Assembly: GCA_012026715.1 (NCBI GenBank)
Contig: VEPB01000260.1
Span: 1-7,640, forward strand
Origin: Methylococcaceae bacterium
Lineage (GTDB): Bacteria; Pseudomonadota; Gammaproteobacteria; Methylococcales; Methylococcaceae
DNA: 7,640 nucleotides
Reading direction: 5' to 3'
In this document: one piece after another, positions 1-6,045 of the stretch
How the letters are laid out: each line of letters starts with the position of its first letter
Position numbering within the stretch: the first letter of the stretch is position 1
Position numbers and translations under genes: made by a program
Notes under the pieces: generated by a model
Database searches by the model: none
The model's input: the letters and a program-made list of their open reading frames with translations, nothing else
Told to the model about the DNA's origin: nothing

Positions 1-114
1 ACCGCGCGGATCACGTTCAAAGCAGCCCGCTACCGTCCTGGCTGCGCCAATGACTGGCTGGCGCCTACGCGGGGGTCGTCGCGCATCCGTCCCTCCTTCA
101 GCGCAATTGACGGA
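1..114. other. region downstream of traV, no assignable gene
   Basis: On the minus strand this lies just after the traV stop. In related F-type operons the next gene would often be traA or traC, but I recognise neither in these 114 bases. The only translation signal I see is the ribosome site and 18-codon frame listed separately. I see no convincing hairpin-plus-T-tract terminator, so the operon probably continues beyond position 1. Confidence 0.4.
30..86 (-). CDS. possible 18-residue ORF after traV (doubtful)
   Basis: An ATG at 84-86 follows a strong Shine-Dalgarno-like AAGGAGGG about four bases upstream, 28 bases beyond the traV stop. The frame (begins MRDDPRVGAS) ends at a TAG at 30-32 after 18 codons. 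The same frame then stays open to the window edge (reading RAALNVIRA). The good ribosome site suggests that translation of something begins here. It could be a short leader peptide, or the start of the next tra gene with an early stop caused by mutation. There is no family match, and the window ends too soon to decide. Confidence 0.2.
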   Translation of the reverse strand: MRDDPRVGASQSLAQPGR

Positions 115-630
115 CTAGGGATTTGCCGGCGGCTTTTGGGATAGCGGCATTTCTTGGGAACCCCAAGGGCCTGGCAGCTTGGGCGGACGAGCCTCTGTAT
201 CCGGTTGCAGGGCTTGTTTGTCCGGCTGCCGCACCTGGAGCGGCGCAATCGTCGGGCTCAGCGTCGGTTCGCTGCGGCCGATCATCCATCGGCGTGGTTC
301 CAGTTCGGTGAACATGTAGCCAGACACGTTGAGGTCGCCATCGTTGTCCTCCCACGGCGCTACCCAAACCCGCATCACCCGCGACGGACTGCGAATCGGC
401 GTGGGATCGTCGATCCGTGGAACCGCCGCCGCAGCCCCGGCGGCGGCCGGTGAAACCGGCGGTTTGGCCGGCGTGCTGGGTGATTTAATCTGATCGGTGG
501 CCTTGTACGCCTGGACCGCTGACATACAGGTCGGGTCATCGGGCATGCCCTTACAGCCGTATTTGGTGGAGCAGCCGGCAAATAGGGTGCTGGTCAGCAC
601 GAACAGTAATGCCATGAATGCTTTGTTCAT
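115..630 (-). CDS. traV: TraV, outer-membrane lipoprotein of F-type T4SS
   Basis: TraV is a VirB7-like lipoprotein that anchors the secretion core complex, with TraK and TraB, to the outer membrane. The 171-residue product has a type II signal peptide with the lipobox LFAGC; Cys20 would be lipidated. It continues with the family's short Cys-containing region YGCKGMPDDPTC (Cys26 and Cys35). After an Ala/Pro-rich linker (about 50-75) comes the family-like segment MRVWVAPWEDNDGDLNVSGY (about 86-105) followed by RRWMIG. Length is as expected for TraV. The ATG at 628-630 is 12 bases after the original stop (643) of the gene that the IS now interrupts. The upstream GAGAG is only a modest ribosome site, so translation may once have been coupled to that gene. 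The sequence evidence is strong; position after traK, traB and dsbC supports it. Confidence 0.9.
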   Translation of the reverse strand: MNKAFMALLFVLTSTLFAGCSTKYGCKGMPDDPTCMSAVQAYKATDQIKSPSTPAKPPVSPAAAGAAAAVPRIDDPTPIRSPSRVMRVWVAPWEDNDGDLNVSGYMFTELEPRRWMIGRSEPTLSPTIAPLQVRQPDKQALQPDTEARPPKLPGPWGSQEMPLSQKPPANP

Positions 631-735
631 AACTCACTCTCATCATGCAGGATTGGTCGAATCGAGCCGGATTAGCCTCATGTCACCTTCCGCGGCTAGC
701 TGGAGGTGTTGGCGGATTTCGAGATGGGTCCCTGA

Positions 736-743
736 GGAAAAAC
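736..743. repeat. target-site duplication, copy 1 (GGAAAAAC)
   Basis: This octamer adjoins the left end of the ISL3 element and is identical to 2095-2102 at the other end. Eight bases is the usual duplication size for ISL3-family insertion. On the minus strand it encodes part of Cys202, Phe203 and Ser204 of the interrupted membrane protein. Confidence 0.93.
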
Positions 744-767
744 GGGTCTGTTCATTCTTGTGTGGAA
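744..767. repeat. ISL3 element terminal inverted repeat (low-coordinate end)
   Basis: Reading inward it begins GGGTCTGTTC, then ATTCTT, then GTGTGGAA. It pairs with the repeat at 2071-2094. This end lies downstream of the transposase gene. Confidence 0.85.
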
Positions 768-781
768 ACCGAGTGAAGCCG

Positions 782-2020
782 TCAGGCATGGGCGGAGACT
801 AAGGGAGGAGCCGGCAGATGGGAGGGTTTGCCGGTGGTCAGGTAAATAATGTTCAGCAAATGGCGCAGGTTGCGGAAGCCCCGGGCACGGACGATGGCGG
901 CCTGCACTTGGCTGTTGATGGATTCGGCTGCCGCATTGGTCAGCTTGTGGTCATAGCCCGCCAGAATGCCCGGCAGGTGGTCCTTCAAGGTTTTTCCCAG
1001 TTTCTTGAAGGGCTCGAGCCGGCTGCGCCTGGCCCAACTGATCCAGGCCCGGTAGAGAGGTTCCGGTGGTTCGCCGGCACTAGCTCGCCGATGGTTTTCC
1101 TTGAAGCGCTCTTTCATGCGCCACGCCCTGGCGGTCTTCAGCCCGGAGCGTTGTAGCCAGTGCATGTCGTTGATCTGTTTGTGTGTCCAGTCCGCCGGCG
1201 CTTTCAAGGTGCCCCAGCGCGTCCCTTTGAGGTCGGGTACGTCCTTCACCTCCGCGCGCCGTACCGCCTCCAGGGCTTCGTGCACGAGTTTGGAGACATG
1301 GAAGGCGTCGAAGCACCACGCCGCCTTGGGGAAGGCTTGGCTCGCCCCCGCCCGGTATGCTTTCGACAGGTCCATGGACACCGCACTGACGGCTTCGGCC
1401 TTCCCTCCATGGGCCAGGAAATCGGTCTTGAAGGACTCGAAGGTCTGGGCATCCCGGCCCGCGGTGCCGAACAGCACGCGCCGCCCGGTCGCGTCGTGGA
1501 ACAGGCTGATAAAGCCAATGGAACGCCCCACGTGCTTTTCATCGACCCCGATGCGCGTCACCTCGCCATGGGATTCCAGGGACCGTGCCGCCTCCACATG
1601 CACGTTCAGCGCTTGCCAGATGCGCCCCGCCGACACGCCGAACAGCTTGGCGATCTCGGCAATCGGCAGTTTCCTCGCCAAAGCCAGCACCAAGGCATCC
1701 ATCAGCAGCGTGAAACCACTCCCCGTCCGCGCCCAGGGCACCGCCACCTGGGTCGTCTTCTGGCAGCCATCGCAGCGCACCCGCGGCACCTTCGTATGCA
1801 GATAGGCTTTGTACTGGAAGAAATGCAGATGCTGCCACGTGCGTTCAAGCCGGTCATGGATCGGCTGTTCCGCTTGCCCACAACAGGGACAAGCCAAGCG
1901 TTTGGCTCGGCAAACCAAATCGAAGTGGATTTCCCCCTGCTCAGGCGCGAACCGGATGTCCTCCACTTCCCACGGCGATTGCAGACCCAAAGCAACGGTA
2001 AACAGGGCGGTAGAGTCCAT
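782..2020 (-). CDS. ISL3-family transposase
   Basis: This DDE transposase mobilises the surrounding element. From the ATG at 2018-2020 it has 412 residues (MDSTALFTVALGL...). An N-terminal zinc-binding region has CPCC at 44-47 and CDGC at 83-86, followed by a helix-turn-helix-like stretch at about 117-137 (ARKLPIAEIAKLFGVSAGRI). The catalytic acidic residues are best placed at Asp160 (GVDEKHVG), Asp217 (SMDLSKAYR) and Glu366 (AAAESINSQ), with FDAFHV between the last two. All of these are present, so the enzyme is probably active. I chose this ATG for a weak upstream GGA and resemblance of the N terminus to ISL3 relatives. An ATG at 2038 and a TTG at 2047 are alternatives, extending the protein by 6 or 9 residues; the TTG overlaps the stop of the fused upstream frame. 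The gene ends at TGA 782-784. Confidence 0.93.
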   Translation of the reverse strand: MDSTALFTVALGLQSPWEVEDIRFAPEQGEIHFDLVCRAKRLACPCCGQAEQPIHDRLERTWQHLHFFQYKAYLHTKVPRVRCDGCQKTTQVAVPWARTGSGFTLLMDALVLALARKLPIAEIAKLFGVSAGRIWQALNVHVEAARSLESHGEVTRIGVDEKHVGRSIGFISLFHDATGRRVLFGTAGRDAQTFESFKTDFLAHGGKAEAVSAVSMDLSKAYRAGASQAFPKAAWCFDAFHVSKLVHEALEAVRRAEVKDVPDLKGTRWGTLKAPADWTHKQINDMHWLQRSGLKTARAWRMKERFKENHRRASAGEPPEPLYRAWISWARRSRLEPFKKLGKTLKDHLPGILAGYDHKLTNAAAESINSQVQAAIVRARGFRNLRHLLNIIYLTTGKPSHLPAPPLVSAHA

Positions 2021-2070
2021 AACGTTCCGTTCGCGCATCAAATTCAAAGCGGGGTCAAGAGTAGCGGATC

Positions 2071-2094
2071 ATCCACACGATTTCGAACAGCGCC
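2071..2094. repeat. ISL3 element terminal inverted repeat (high-coordinate end)
   Basis: On the minus strand, reading inward, it begins GGCGCTGTTC, then GAAATC, then GTGTGGAT. It lies upstream of the transposase gene. The interrupted membrane-protein frame reads through it as GAVRNRVD. Confidence 0.85.
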
Positions 2095-2102
2095 GGAAAA
2101 AC
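2095..2102. repeat. target-site duplication, copy 2 (GGAAAAAC)
   Basis: Identical to 736-743 and directly adjoining the other end of the ISL3 element. Deleting the element and one copy restores the host gene's reading frame, which independently confirms the boundaries. Confidence 0.93.
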
Positions 2103-2731
2103 AGTTCCGAATCTTTGGCATCGAGAAAATAAATAGCGCGAATATCACTTCGACCGCTAATTTCAACAGCATAACGACCAATCGCTGGATGCTATCGGGC
2201 GTGTTCATGGATGGATCGAAAAAGTGCTTAATGTCAGGGATATCAAACAAGAAAACCATCAATGCGGTCCAAAACGCCATAGCAGGTATTAGCAAAAGGA
2301 TTGTGTTGATAAGGTTTCCAATACACCGGATCACTTCAACCAGTTGTTGACGTGCAATTCGAGGGTCTTGTAAAACGCTGAGTTGTATCGCCGCATAATC
2401 AGCGTCGCTGATCTGCGCAACGGCCACCCGATTGAGCAAGATTTGCCAAGGGACGCTGTCGTGTTGTTGAATTCGAGCCAGATACTTTTCCTCGGTCTCG
2501 CTGACTAGGTAATCAACCCCAAGAGCTGCGACGATTCCGATAAGAGCTGCCGGCCATAACCCGATCCAGCCAGAGCTCAAATCGCAAAAGATGAGCCCTA
2601 CAACGATGGCAATCAGGCTCGCTCCGACGATCAGCTCAATTCGTAGCACCGCATCGCCAGTACTCCGAAAAAATGGCATTTGATTATTCGTGTCGAGAGG
2701 TTTCATCAGGGTTCCCGCCAAAGGTTTGTGT

Positions 2732-2911
2732 TCATTTATCGAATTGAACGGTCATAGACCGTTCCGGGGCCTTGAAACTTCGTCCAACCTCGATCAAGAA
2801 ATGTCTGCCGCAGGCCTCCAGATACTGATCCATCACCGTGTTGAGTACCGCCTGCATCCCTTGGCCTGCGTTCGTAAACGGGTTTTCCTCACAAGAGCGT
2901 GCGGTGTCCAT
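2732..2911 (-). CDS. small 59-residue protein of the tra operon, unknown function
   Basis: The ATG at 2909-2911 overlaps the dsbC stop by one base (TAATG), and GGAG lies eight bases before it within the end of dsbC. The frame (begins MDTARSCEENPF, ends MTVQFDK) runs to a TGA at 2732-2734, filling almost the whole gap between dsbC and the membrane-protein gene. The product is soluble, without signal peptide or membrane segment, and mixed in charge. It has two cysteines (Cys7 and Cys34) and a likely helical middle (about 15-36, QGMQAVLNTVMDQYLEAC). I do not recognise the family. The stop/start coupling, good ribosome site and tight packing argue that it is translated with dsbC; conservation in related operons would be the decisive test. 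Confidence 0.6.
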   Translation of the reverse strand: MDTARSCEENPFTNAGQGMQAVLNTVMDQYLEACGRHFLIEVGRSFKAPERSMTVQFDK

Positions 2912-3714
2912 TACTTCTTCTCCGAAGGTGAGGCGATGAGATTGAGTAGATCGGGAACGGTTGCAGTAGCGGCCTTTGCTTGAGCAGGCGTGTTCTCCAA
3001 CCAGGCCTTCAGGTCGCGCGGCGCTCCCTTGAAGGTCCGGCCATCCGGCGCAATCAGGAAGGGCACGGAGGTGATGTCGAACATGTGGGCGGTGACGAAG
3101 GCCTTCTGCCGTGCCGTCTTGTCACAATTCCCGTCCTTCGGTACCGCGTCGTAGGCATGCGTCATGAGGGCATCACGGGCCTGATCAGGGGCGCTGTGCC
3201 GGAGGCACTCCAGCCGTACCACGAGATCCTGTGACTCTCTTCCGAGGATCGGGATCGTGACGAGCCGGAAGGTGTAACGGTCCTTGAGCGGCGCCATGGC
3301 ATCCTGCACGGTTTTGCAGTGGGGGCATTGGGGGTCCACGAAGACCACGACCGGTTCGGTACCGGTACCGATGTCGATCGGACCTAGATCGTCCAGCTTG
3401 AGCTTCATCTTGCTCAAGTCGATCCGGTTGACGACGGTATCGACTTGTTCCAGTTCGCTGATCTGTTCCCGGTTCCACATGTCCATCATGGTTCCGGTGA
3501 ACACGAAGCGCCCGTTGTTCGACATGAAGAAGGTTCTGCCGTTGGCTTTCACCATTTGCAGACCAGAAACGGGTATGGCCCGCATGCCGTCGAATTTCAC
3601 GGTTTCGGCGATATCGCTCAGGGTCTGCTGCACATCGCCCGCCTTATTCTCGGCGAACGTTATTCCTGCCCAGGAGGCGAGCAGGAGGGCGAATACAGTT
3701 TTTCGGGTATCCAT
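2911..3714 (-). CDS. dsbC: DsbC/thioredoxin-like thiol:disulfide isomerase of tra operon
   Basis: The 267-residue product is a periplasmic disulfide isomerase/oxidoreductase of the DsbC type, commonly found in F-type transfer operons. A cleavable signal peptide covers about residues 1-21 (cleavage after TFA). Residues about 25-105 form the N-terminal dimerisation-like region (VSGLQMVKANGRTFFMSNNG). The thioredoxin fold has the active site CPHC at 130-133 (FVDPQCPHCKTV) and the cis-proline loop TSVPFL (Pro218). Cys170 and Cys197 could form the structural disulfide seen in DsbC. The ATG at 3712-3714 has AAGAGGA eight bases upstream; the frame stays open further upstream, but that part only shadows traB. 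The gene begins 22 bases after traB and its TAA overlaps the start of the next small gene. Likely clients are cysteine-bearing Tra proteins such as TraK and TraV, by inference. Confidence 0.88.
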   Translation of the reverse strand: MDTRKTVFALLLASWAGITFAENKAGDVQQTLSDIAETVKFDGMRAIPVSGLQMVKANGRTFFMSNNGRFVFTGTMMDMWNREQISELEQVDTVVNRIDLSKMKLKLDDLGPIDIGTGTEPVVVFVDPQCPHCKTVQDAMAPLKDRYTFRLVTIPILGRESQDLVVRLECLRHSAPDQARDALMTHAYDAVPKDGNCDKTARQKAFVTAHMFDITSVPFLIAPDGRTFKGAPRDLKAWLENTPAQAKAATATVPDLLNLIASPSEKK

Positions 3715-3736
3715 GCGAAAGGTCCTCTTAATGCGC

Positions 3737-5095
3737 TTAGCGCGATGCGGTACGGGTCGGATCGCTCGCGCCGTGGAGCTTGAGCGAGGTACCCCGCTGG
3801 ACGACGAATTCGATCCGACGGGTCGTGTCGATCTCGATGACCGGGAAGGTTTCTTCGGCCAGGTCCATATAAAAGTGGGAAAGGCGATCCATGGCGTAAC
3901 CGGCGCCCCGAAGCGCCCCGCCCTCCATGCCGGCTTGGCTGAACGACTGTTGAAAGGGCGTTGTGGCGACGCCTGCCGGCCCCGCCAGAGCCAACACCTG
4001 GGTCTGGCTGCGGCCAAAGGCGTCACTGAAGCCCCGCAGGAATCCGGCGGCCAGGGCATTGGCCAGAAGTGCGCCTTGTTTGCTGACCACCCTGCCCCGC
4101 AATCCGAGTTTGCCGTCCTCACCGACCGCGTAGGCATCAATCGGCACCTCAATCACGCCGCCGTCGTCGCGGACACAGGAGAGGGTTTCGGCGCGGATGT
4201 ATGCGCGTTCGGCACTGATGTCACCGTAGCCGGAGGACACCAACATGCATTCCCGGACATCGGCCTTGAAGCGATTGGGCAGGATGGCCTGATCCTTGAG
4301 CCGAGCGAGTACCGGGTACGGTTCCTTGCGGGCACTCTTGCCGGTGGGAGCGTCGAGACCGTTCAACAGGTTGCCGGACAGGATTGTTCCTGCCGGAATA
4401 AACACATCCTCGTCCCGGTTCCCGGCTTTCTGCGCGGTGGCAAGGAGCTCGTTGGTCGGAGACTTCGGGCCTTCCTGCTTGATGATGCGGATCGACAGCG
4501 GCTGTTTCTGCCCGGCAGTCCCTGCAGTTTGCCCGGCGGCAGTCCCTGCCGGCGCGACTCCGCCGTATGGAACCGCCGGCGGCTTGGCGAAGAGGCTGTC
4601 CAAGTCCGAGGCAGGCTTGGGAATTGGCGTGGGCTTCGGTGCCCGGTCTTTTTGCTGCGCAGGAAGCACTTCGGACGGGGGCGCTGCACTGGGTTTGTTG
4701 AGGTTGTCGATCTGTGCCCGAAGCGAGGCGATCTCCTCCTGATGGACTGCATTCTGGTCAGCCGATAAGCGCTCGAGACGCTCCTCGTCCGATAACCGTT
4801 GACGCTTTTGTTCTTCCTCCAGAGCCGCCAGCCTGCGGGTCATCTCTTCGTTGTGCTGGTTTACCGTCCGCAGTTGGGCCGCTAGCCCGTCGATGCCGAG
4901 AGAACGGGGATCCGTATCCGTCAAAATGTGCCGGACGACCGACTGCTTGTCCGTCTTCGCGGGCTCGGGATTCGGCATTACGGAAGATATCGCGGCGATC
5001 ACGCCGACCAGCGCGGTAAAGATGGCGCCGACCGACAGAACCCGTTGACTGGTCGCGCCGAGACGGCCCCAGCTGGCGAGGATGCGGTCCTTCAT
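3737..5095 (-). CDS. traB: TraB, VirB10-like T4SS core protein
   Basis: TraB is the inner-membrane-anchored VirB10 homologue that spans the periplasm and joins TraK and TraV in the secretion core. The 452-residue product has a short cytoplasmic N terminus, one membrane helix at about 19-39 (VLSVGAIFTALVGVIAAI), and a heptad-rich coiled coil at about 70-133. A Pro/Ala-rich linker follows at about 135-200. The C-terminal TrbI/VirB10-like beta domain starts near residue 230 (DVFIPAGTILSGNLLNGLDA) and includes SSGYGDISAERAYIRAETLSC and VSKQGALLANALAAGFLRGF, typical of TraB. Length is close to F-plasmid TraB. The start overlaps the traK stop as ATGA, which implies translational coupling. The stop is TAA at 3737-3739. 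No damage is visible. Confidence 0.93.
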   Translation of the reverse strand: MKDRILASWGRLGATSQRVLSVGAIFTALVGVIAAISSVMPNPEPAKTDKQSVVRHILTDTDPRSLGIDGLAAQLRTVNQHNEEMTRRLAALEEEQKRQRLSDEERLERLSADQNAVHQEEIASLRAQIDNLNKPSAAPPSEVLPAQQKDRAPKPTPIPKPASDLDSLFAKPPAVPYGGVAPAGTAAGQTAGTAGQKQPLSIRIIKQEGPKSPTNELLATAQKAGNRDEDVFIPAGTILSGNLLNGLDAPTGKSARKEPYPVLARLKDQAILPNRFKADVRECMLVSSGYGDISAERAYIRAETLSCVRDDGGVIEVPIDAYAVGEDGKLGLRGRVVSKQGALLANALAAGFLRGFSDAFGRSQTQVLALAGPAGVATTPFQQSFSQAGMEGGALRGAGYAMDRLSHFYMDLAEETFPVIEIDTTRRIEFVVQRGTSLKLHGASDPTRTASR

Positions 5096-5988
5096 GGCTG
5101 GCTGCTCCCCATCAGCAGGGAGGGCCGTGCGGTCTGGTCCTCATCGCTGGGCCGCCGGATCACCACGTACAGTTCGGTGCTGCCACCGGGGGACAGAACG
5201 GGGTTGGGCCATGCAGCAACGGCTACGACGTCCCCTGCCCCATCAACACAGGAACGCTCGTCAATTTCCGTTTCCTGTGCACCGGTGTTTTTGGCTACCC
5301 CAACCAACAGAATCAGGTCGCGGCCTTCGAAGGCCTGTCCGGTCTGAGTGGTCAGGCCCGGCTGCGTGCAGCTGATGCTTTCGCCGAATCCCGGGGTCCG
5401 CATCGCGTAGCCGGTCGGCTGTCGGCCGAGAGCCAGCGCACGCAACGTCTTTTTGAGATGGGTAATGTAATCCTGCGCGTTCGAGGCGAGGCTCGATCCG
5501 TGGTCTCGCGAGGACTGCAGCACGTTCAACTTTTTGTAATGGGCCTGGTCCAGGACCAGCCGGATTTCATGGGGGGGAATCCGGCGTGGCGCGAGGGTGA
5601 TGGACAGGGCGAGATCTTCCGTGTCGCCCGGCGTGATATAGAGCGTGACCGGGGATTCTTCCTGGGTGGCGACGTAGAGCACGTTGCCTTCGACCAGGGT
5701 GGTCGCCGCGCTGACCGTCCGCACTTGCGGATGATCGAACGGTGTCACGATGCGGTTCAGATGCCCGACCGCAACCGGGATGACTTCGGTGATGCCAGGG
5801 GCAATCTTGACGGTCTGAGGCCCGGACGACGACGGCGTACTCGATGCTTCGCGGCGCGACTCGGCCAGCACGGAGGCGGGTACCGCAGGCAGATCTGCCG
5901 TCGCAAGTTCTTCCTCGGCGCGAATGCCCGAGGCGAATGAACACAGCAGCAGAATGGCGAACGCCAGAATGGGAGAGGTTGCGTTCAT
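5092..5988 (-). CDS. traK: TraK, secretin-like T4SS outer-membrane core protein
   Basis: TraK is the VirB9-like periplasmic subunit that forms the outer-membrane ring with TraV and TraB. The 298-residue protein has a Sec signal peptide (about 1-24, hydrophobic core ILAFAILLL, cleavage after IRA). A Ser/Pro-rich linker precedes the TraK domain, which starts near residue 58 (TVKIAPGITEVIPVAVGHLN RIV... region) and includes NVLYVATQE and PVTLYITPGD. The C-terminal part has beta-rich sequence (EGRDLILLVGVAKNTG) and two cysteines, Cys207 and Cys247, that could pair. It is somewhat longer than F-plasmid TraK, mainly in the linker. The ATG at 5986-5988 follows GGAG at 5995-5998. Immediately upstream is the right-end hairpin of the IscB element, so the native leader is very short or replaced. 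The stop overlaps traB by four bases. Confidence 0.9.
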   Translation of the reverse strand: MNATSPILAFAILLLCSFASGIRAEEELATADLPAVPASVLAESRREASSTPSSSGPQTVKIAPGITEVIPVAVGHLNRIVTPFDHPQVRTVSAATTLVEGNVLYVATQEESPVTLYITPGDTEDLALSITLAPRRIPPHEIRLVLDQAHYKKLNVLQSSRDHGSSLASNAQDYITHLKKTLRALALGRQPTGYAMRTPGFGESISCTQPGLTTQTGQAFEGRDLILLVGVAKNTGAQETEIDERSCVDGAGDVVAVAAWPNPVLSPGGSTELYVVIRRPSDEDQTARPSLLMGSSQP

Positions 5989-5994
5989 CGTTGA

Positions 5995-5998
5995 CTCC
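5995..5998 (-). promoter_or_regulatory. traK ribosome binding site beside the IscB element end
   Basis: GGAG on the minus strand, six bases before the traK ATG. It is the only native traK control signal that seems to remain between the gene and the mobile element hairpin about ten bases further up. Confidence 0.6.
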
Positions 5999-6006
5999 GC
6001 GAGAAA

Positions 6007-6026
6007 CCCCGCCCTTCAGGCCGGGG
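6007..6026 (-). repeat. IS200/IS605-type right-end hairpin of the IscB element
   Basis: On the minus strand CCCCG-G-CC, loop TGAA, GG-G-CGGGG forms a stem of seven pairs around one G-G mismatch, followed by GGTTTCTC-like sequence (TTTCTC at 6001-6006). Subterminal GC-rich imperfect palindromes of this kind mark the 3' ends of IS200/IS605-related elements, where the Y1 transposase TnpA recognises them. A hairpin followed by a short T-rich run could also act as a weak transcription terminator just ahead of traK. Confidence 0.7.
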
Positions 6027-6045
6027 AGGGATAGGGGGCCGCGCG

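Larger units (their letters stand above)
744..2094 (-). mobile_element. ISL3-family insertion sequence, 1351 bp, apparently intact
   Basis: The element carries one transposase gene, transcribed in the same direction as the tra operon, and no passenger gene. Its ends are imperfect inverted repeats: reading inward, GGGTCTGTTC then GTGTGGA on the low-coordinate side, and GGCGCTGTTC then GTGTGGA on the other, with 16 of the first 23 positions matching. A perfect 8-bp direct repeat GGAAAAAC flanks it, which fixes both boundaries. The 3' side has 38 bases between the transposase stop and the element end. Full-length transposase plus perfect target repeats indicate a fairly recent insertion with no later rearrangement. 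I cannot assign the ISfinder name. Confidence 0.93.
643..2706 (-). pseudogene. four-TM membrane protein gene of tra operon, interrupted by ISL3 element
   Basis: I do not recognise this family. The ATG at 2704-2706 (MKPLDTNNQM) follows a GGGAA ribosome site; a TTG at 2721 is a less likely start. The undisturbed part (2103-2706) encodes hydrophobic segments at about residues 23-41, 46-67, 132-154 and 176-195, with a charged soluble stretch at about 69-127. The frame runs into the IS end and stops at 2044, adding 16 IS-encoded residues after Ser204. Removing bases 744-2102 (IS plus one target-repeat copy) rejoins the frame exactly: Ser204 is followed by 30 codons beginning SGTHLEIRQH and ending DSTNPA, stop at 643-645. 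The original product is therefore 234 residues. All four predicted helices survive and only the C-terminal tail is replaced, so the fusion may keep partial function. Position between dsbC and traV suggests a transfer accessory role, but this is inference. Confidence 0.8.

Noticed and set aside
744..2094. Composite transposon or passenger gene in the ISL3 element
   Set aside because: Apart from the transposase there are only 38 bases on one side and about 74 on the other, leaving no room for cargo.
1160..2350. Plus-strand open frame (396 codons) crossing the ISL3 element boundary
   Set aside because: It is antisense to the transposase and runs across the insertion junction, so it cannot be an older conserved gene.
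2707..2721. TTG start at 2721 for the membrane protein gene
   Set aside because: The ATG at 2706 has a properly placed GGGAA, whereas the TTG would put that ribosome site inside the coding sequence.
3715..4152. A 413-codon version of the dsbC frame extending into traB
   Set aside because: The extra N-terminal part is low-complexity Arg/Ser/Pro sequence antisense to no family and lies in another frame of traB. The signal peptide and ribosome site set the start at 3714.
3284..4768. Long plus-strand open frame (494 codons) opposite dsbC and traB
   Set aside because: It is a GC-rich shadow frame crossing two well-supported genes, with no recognisable domain or ribosome site.
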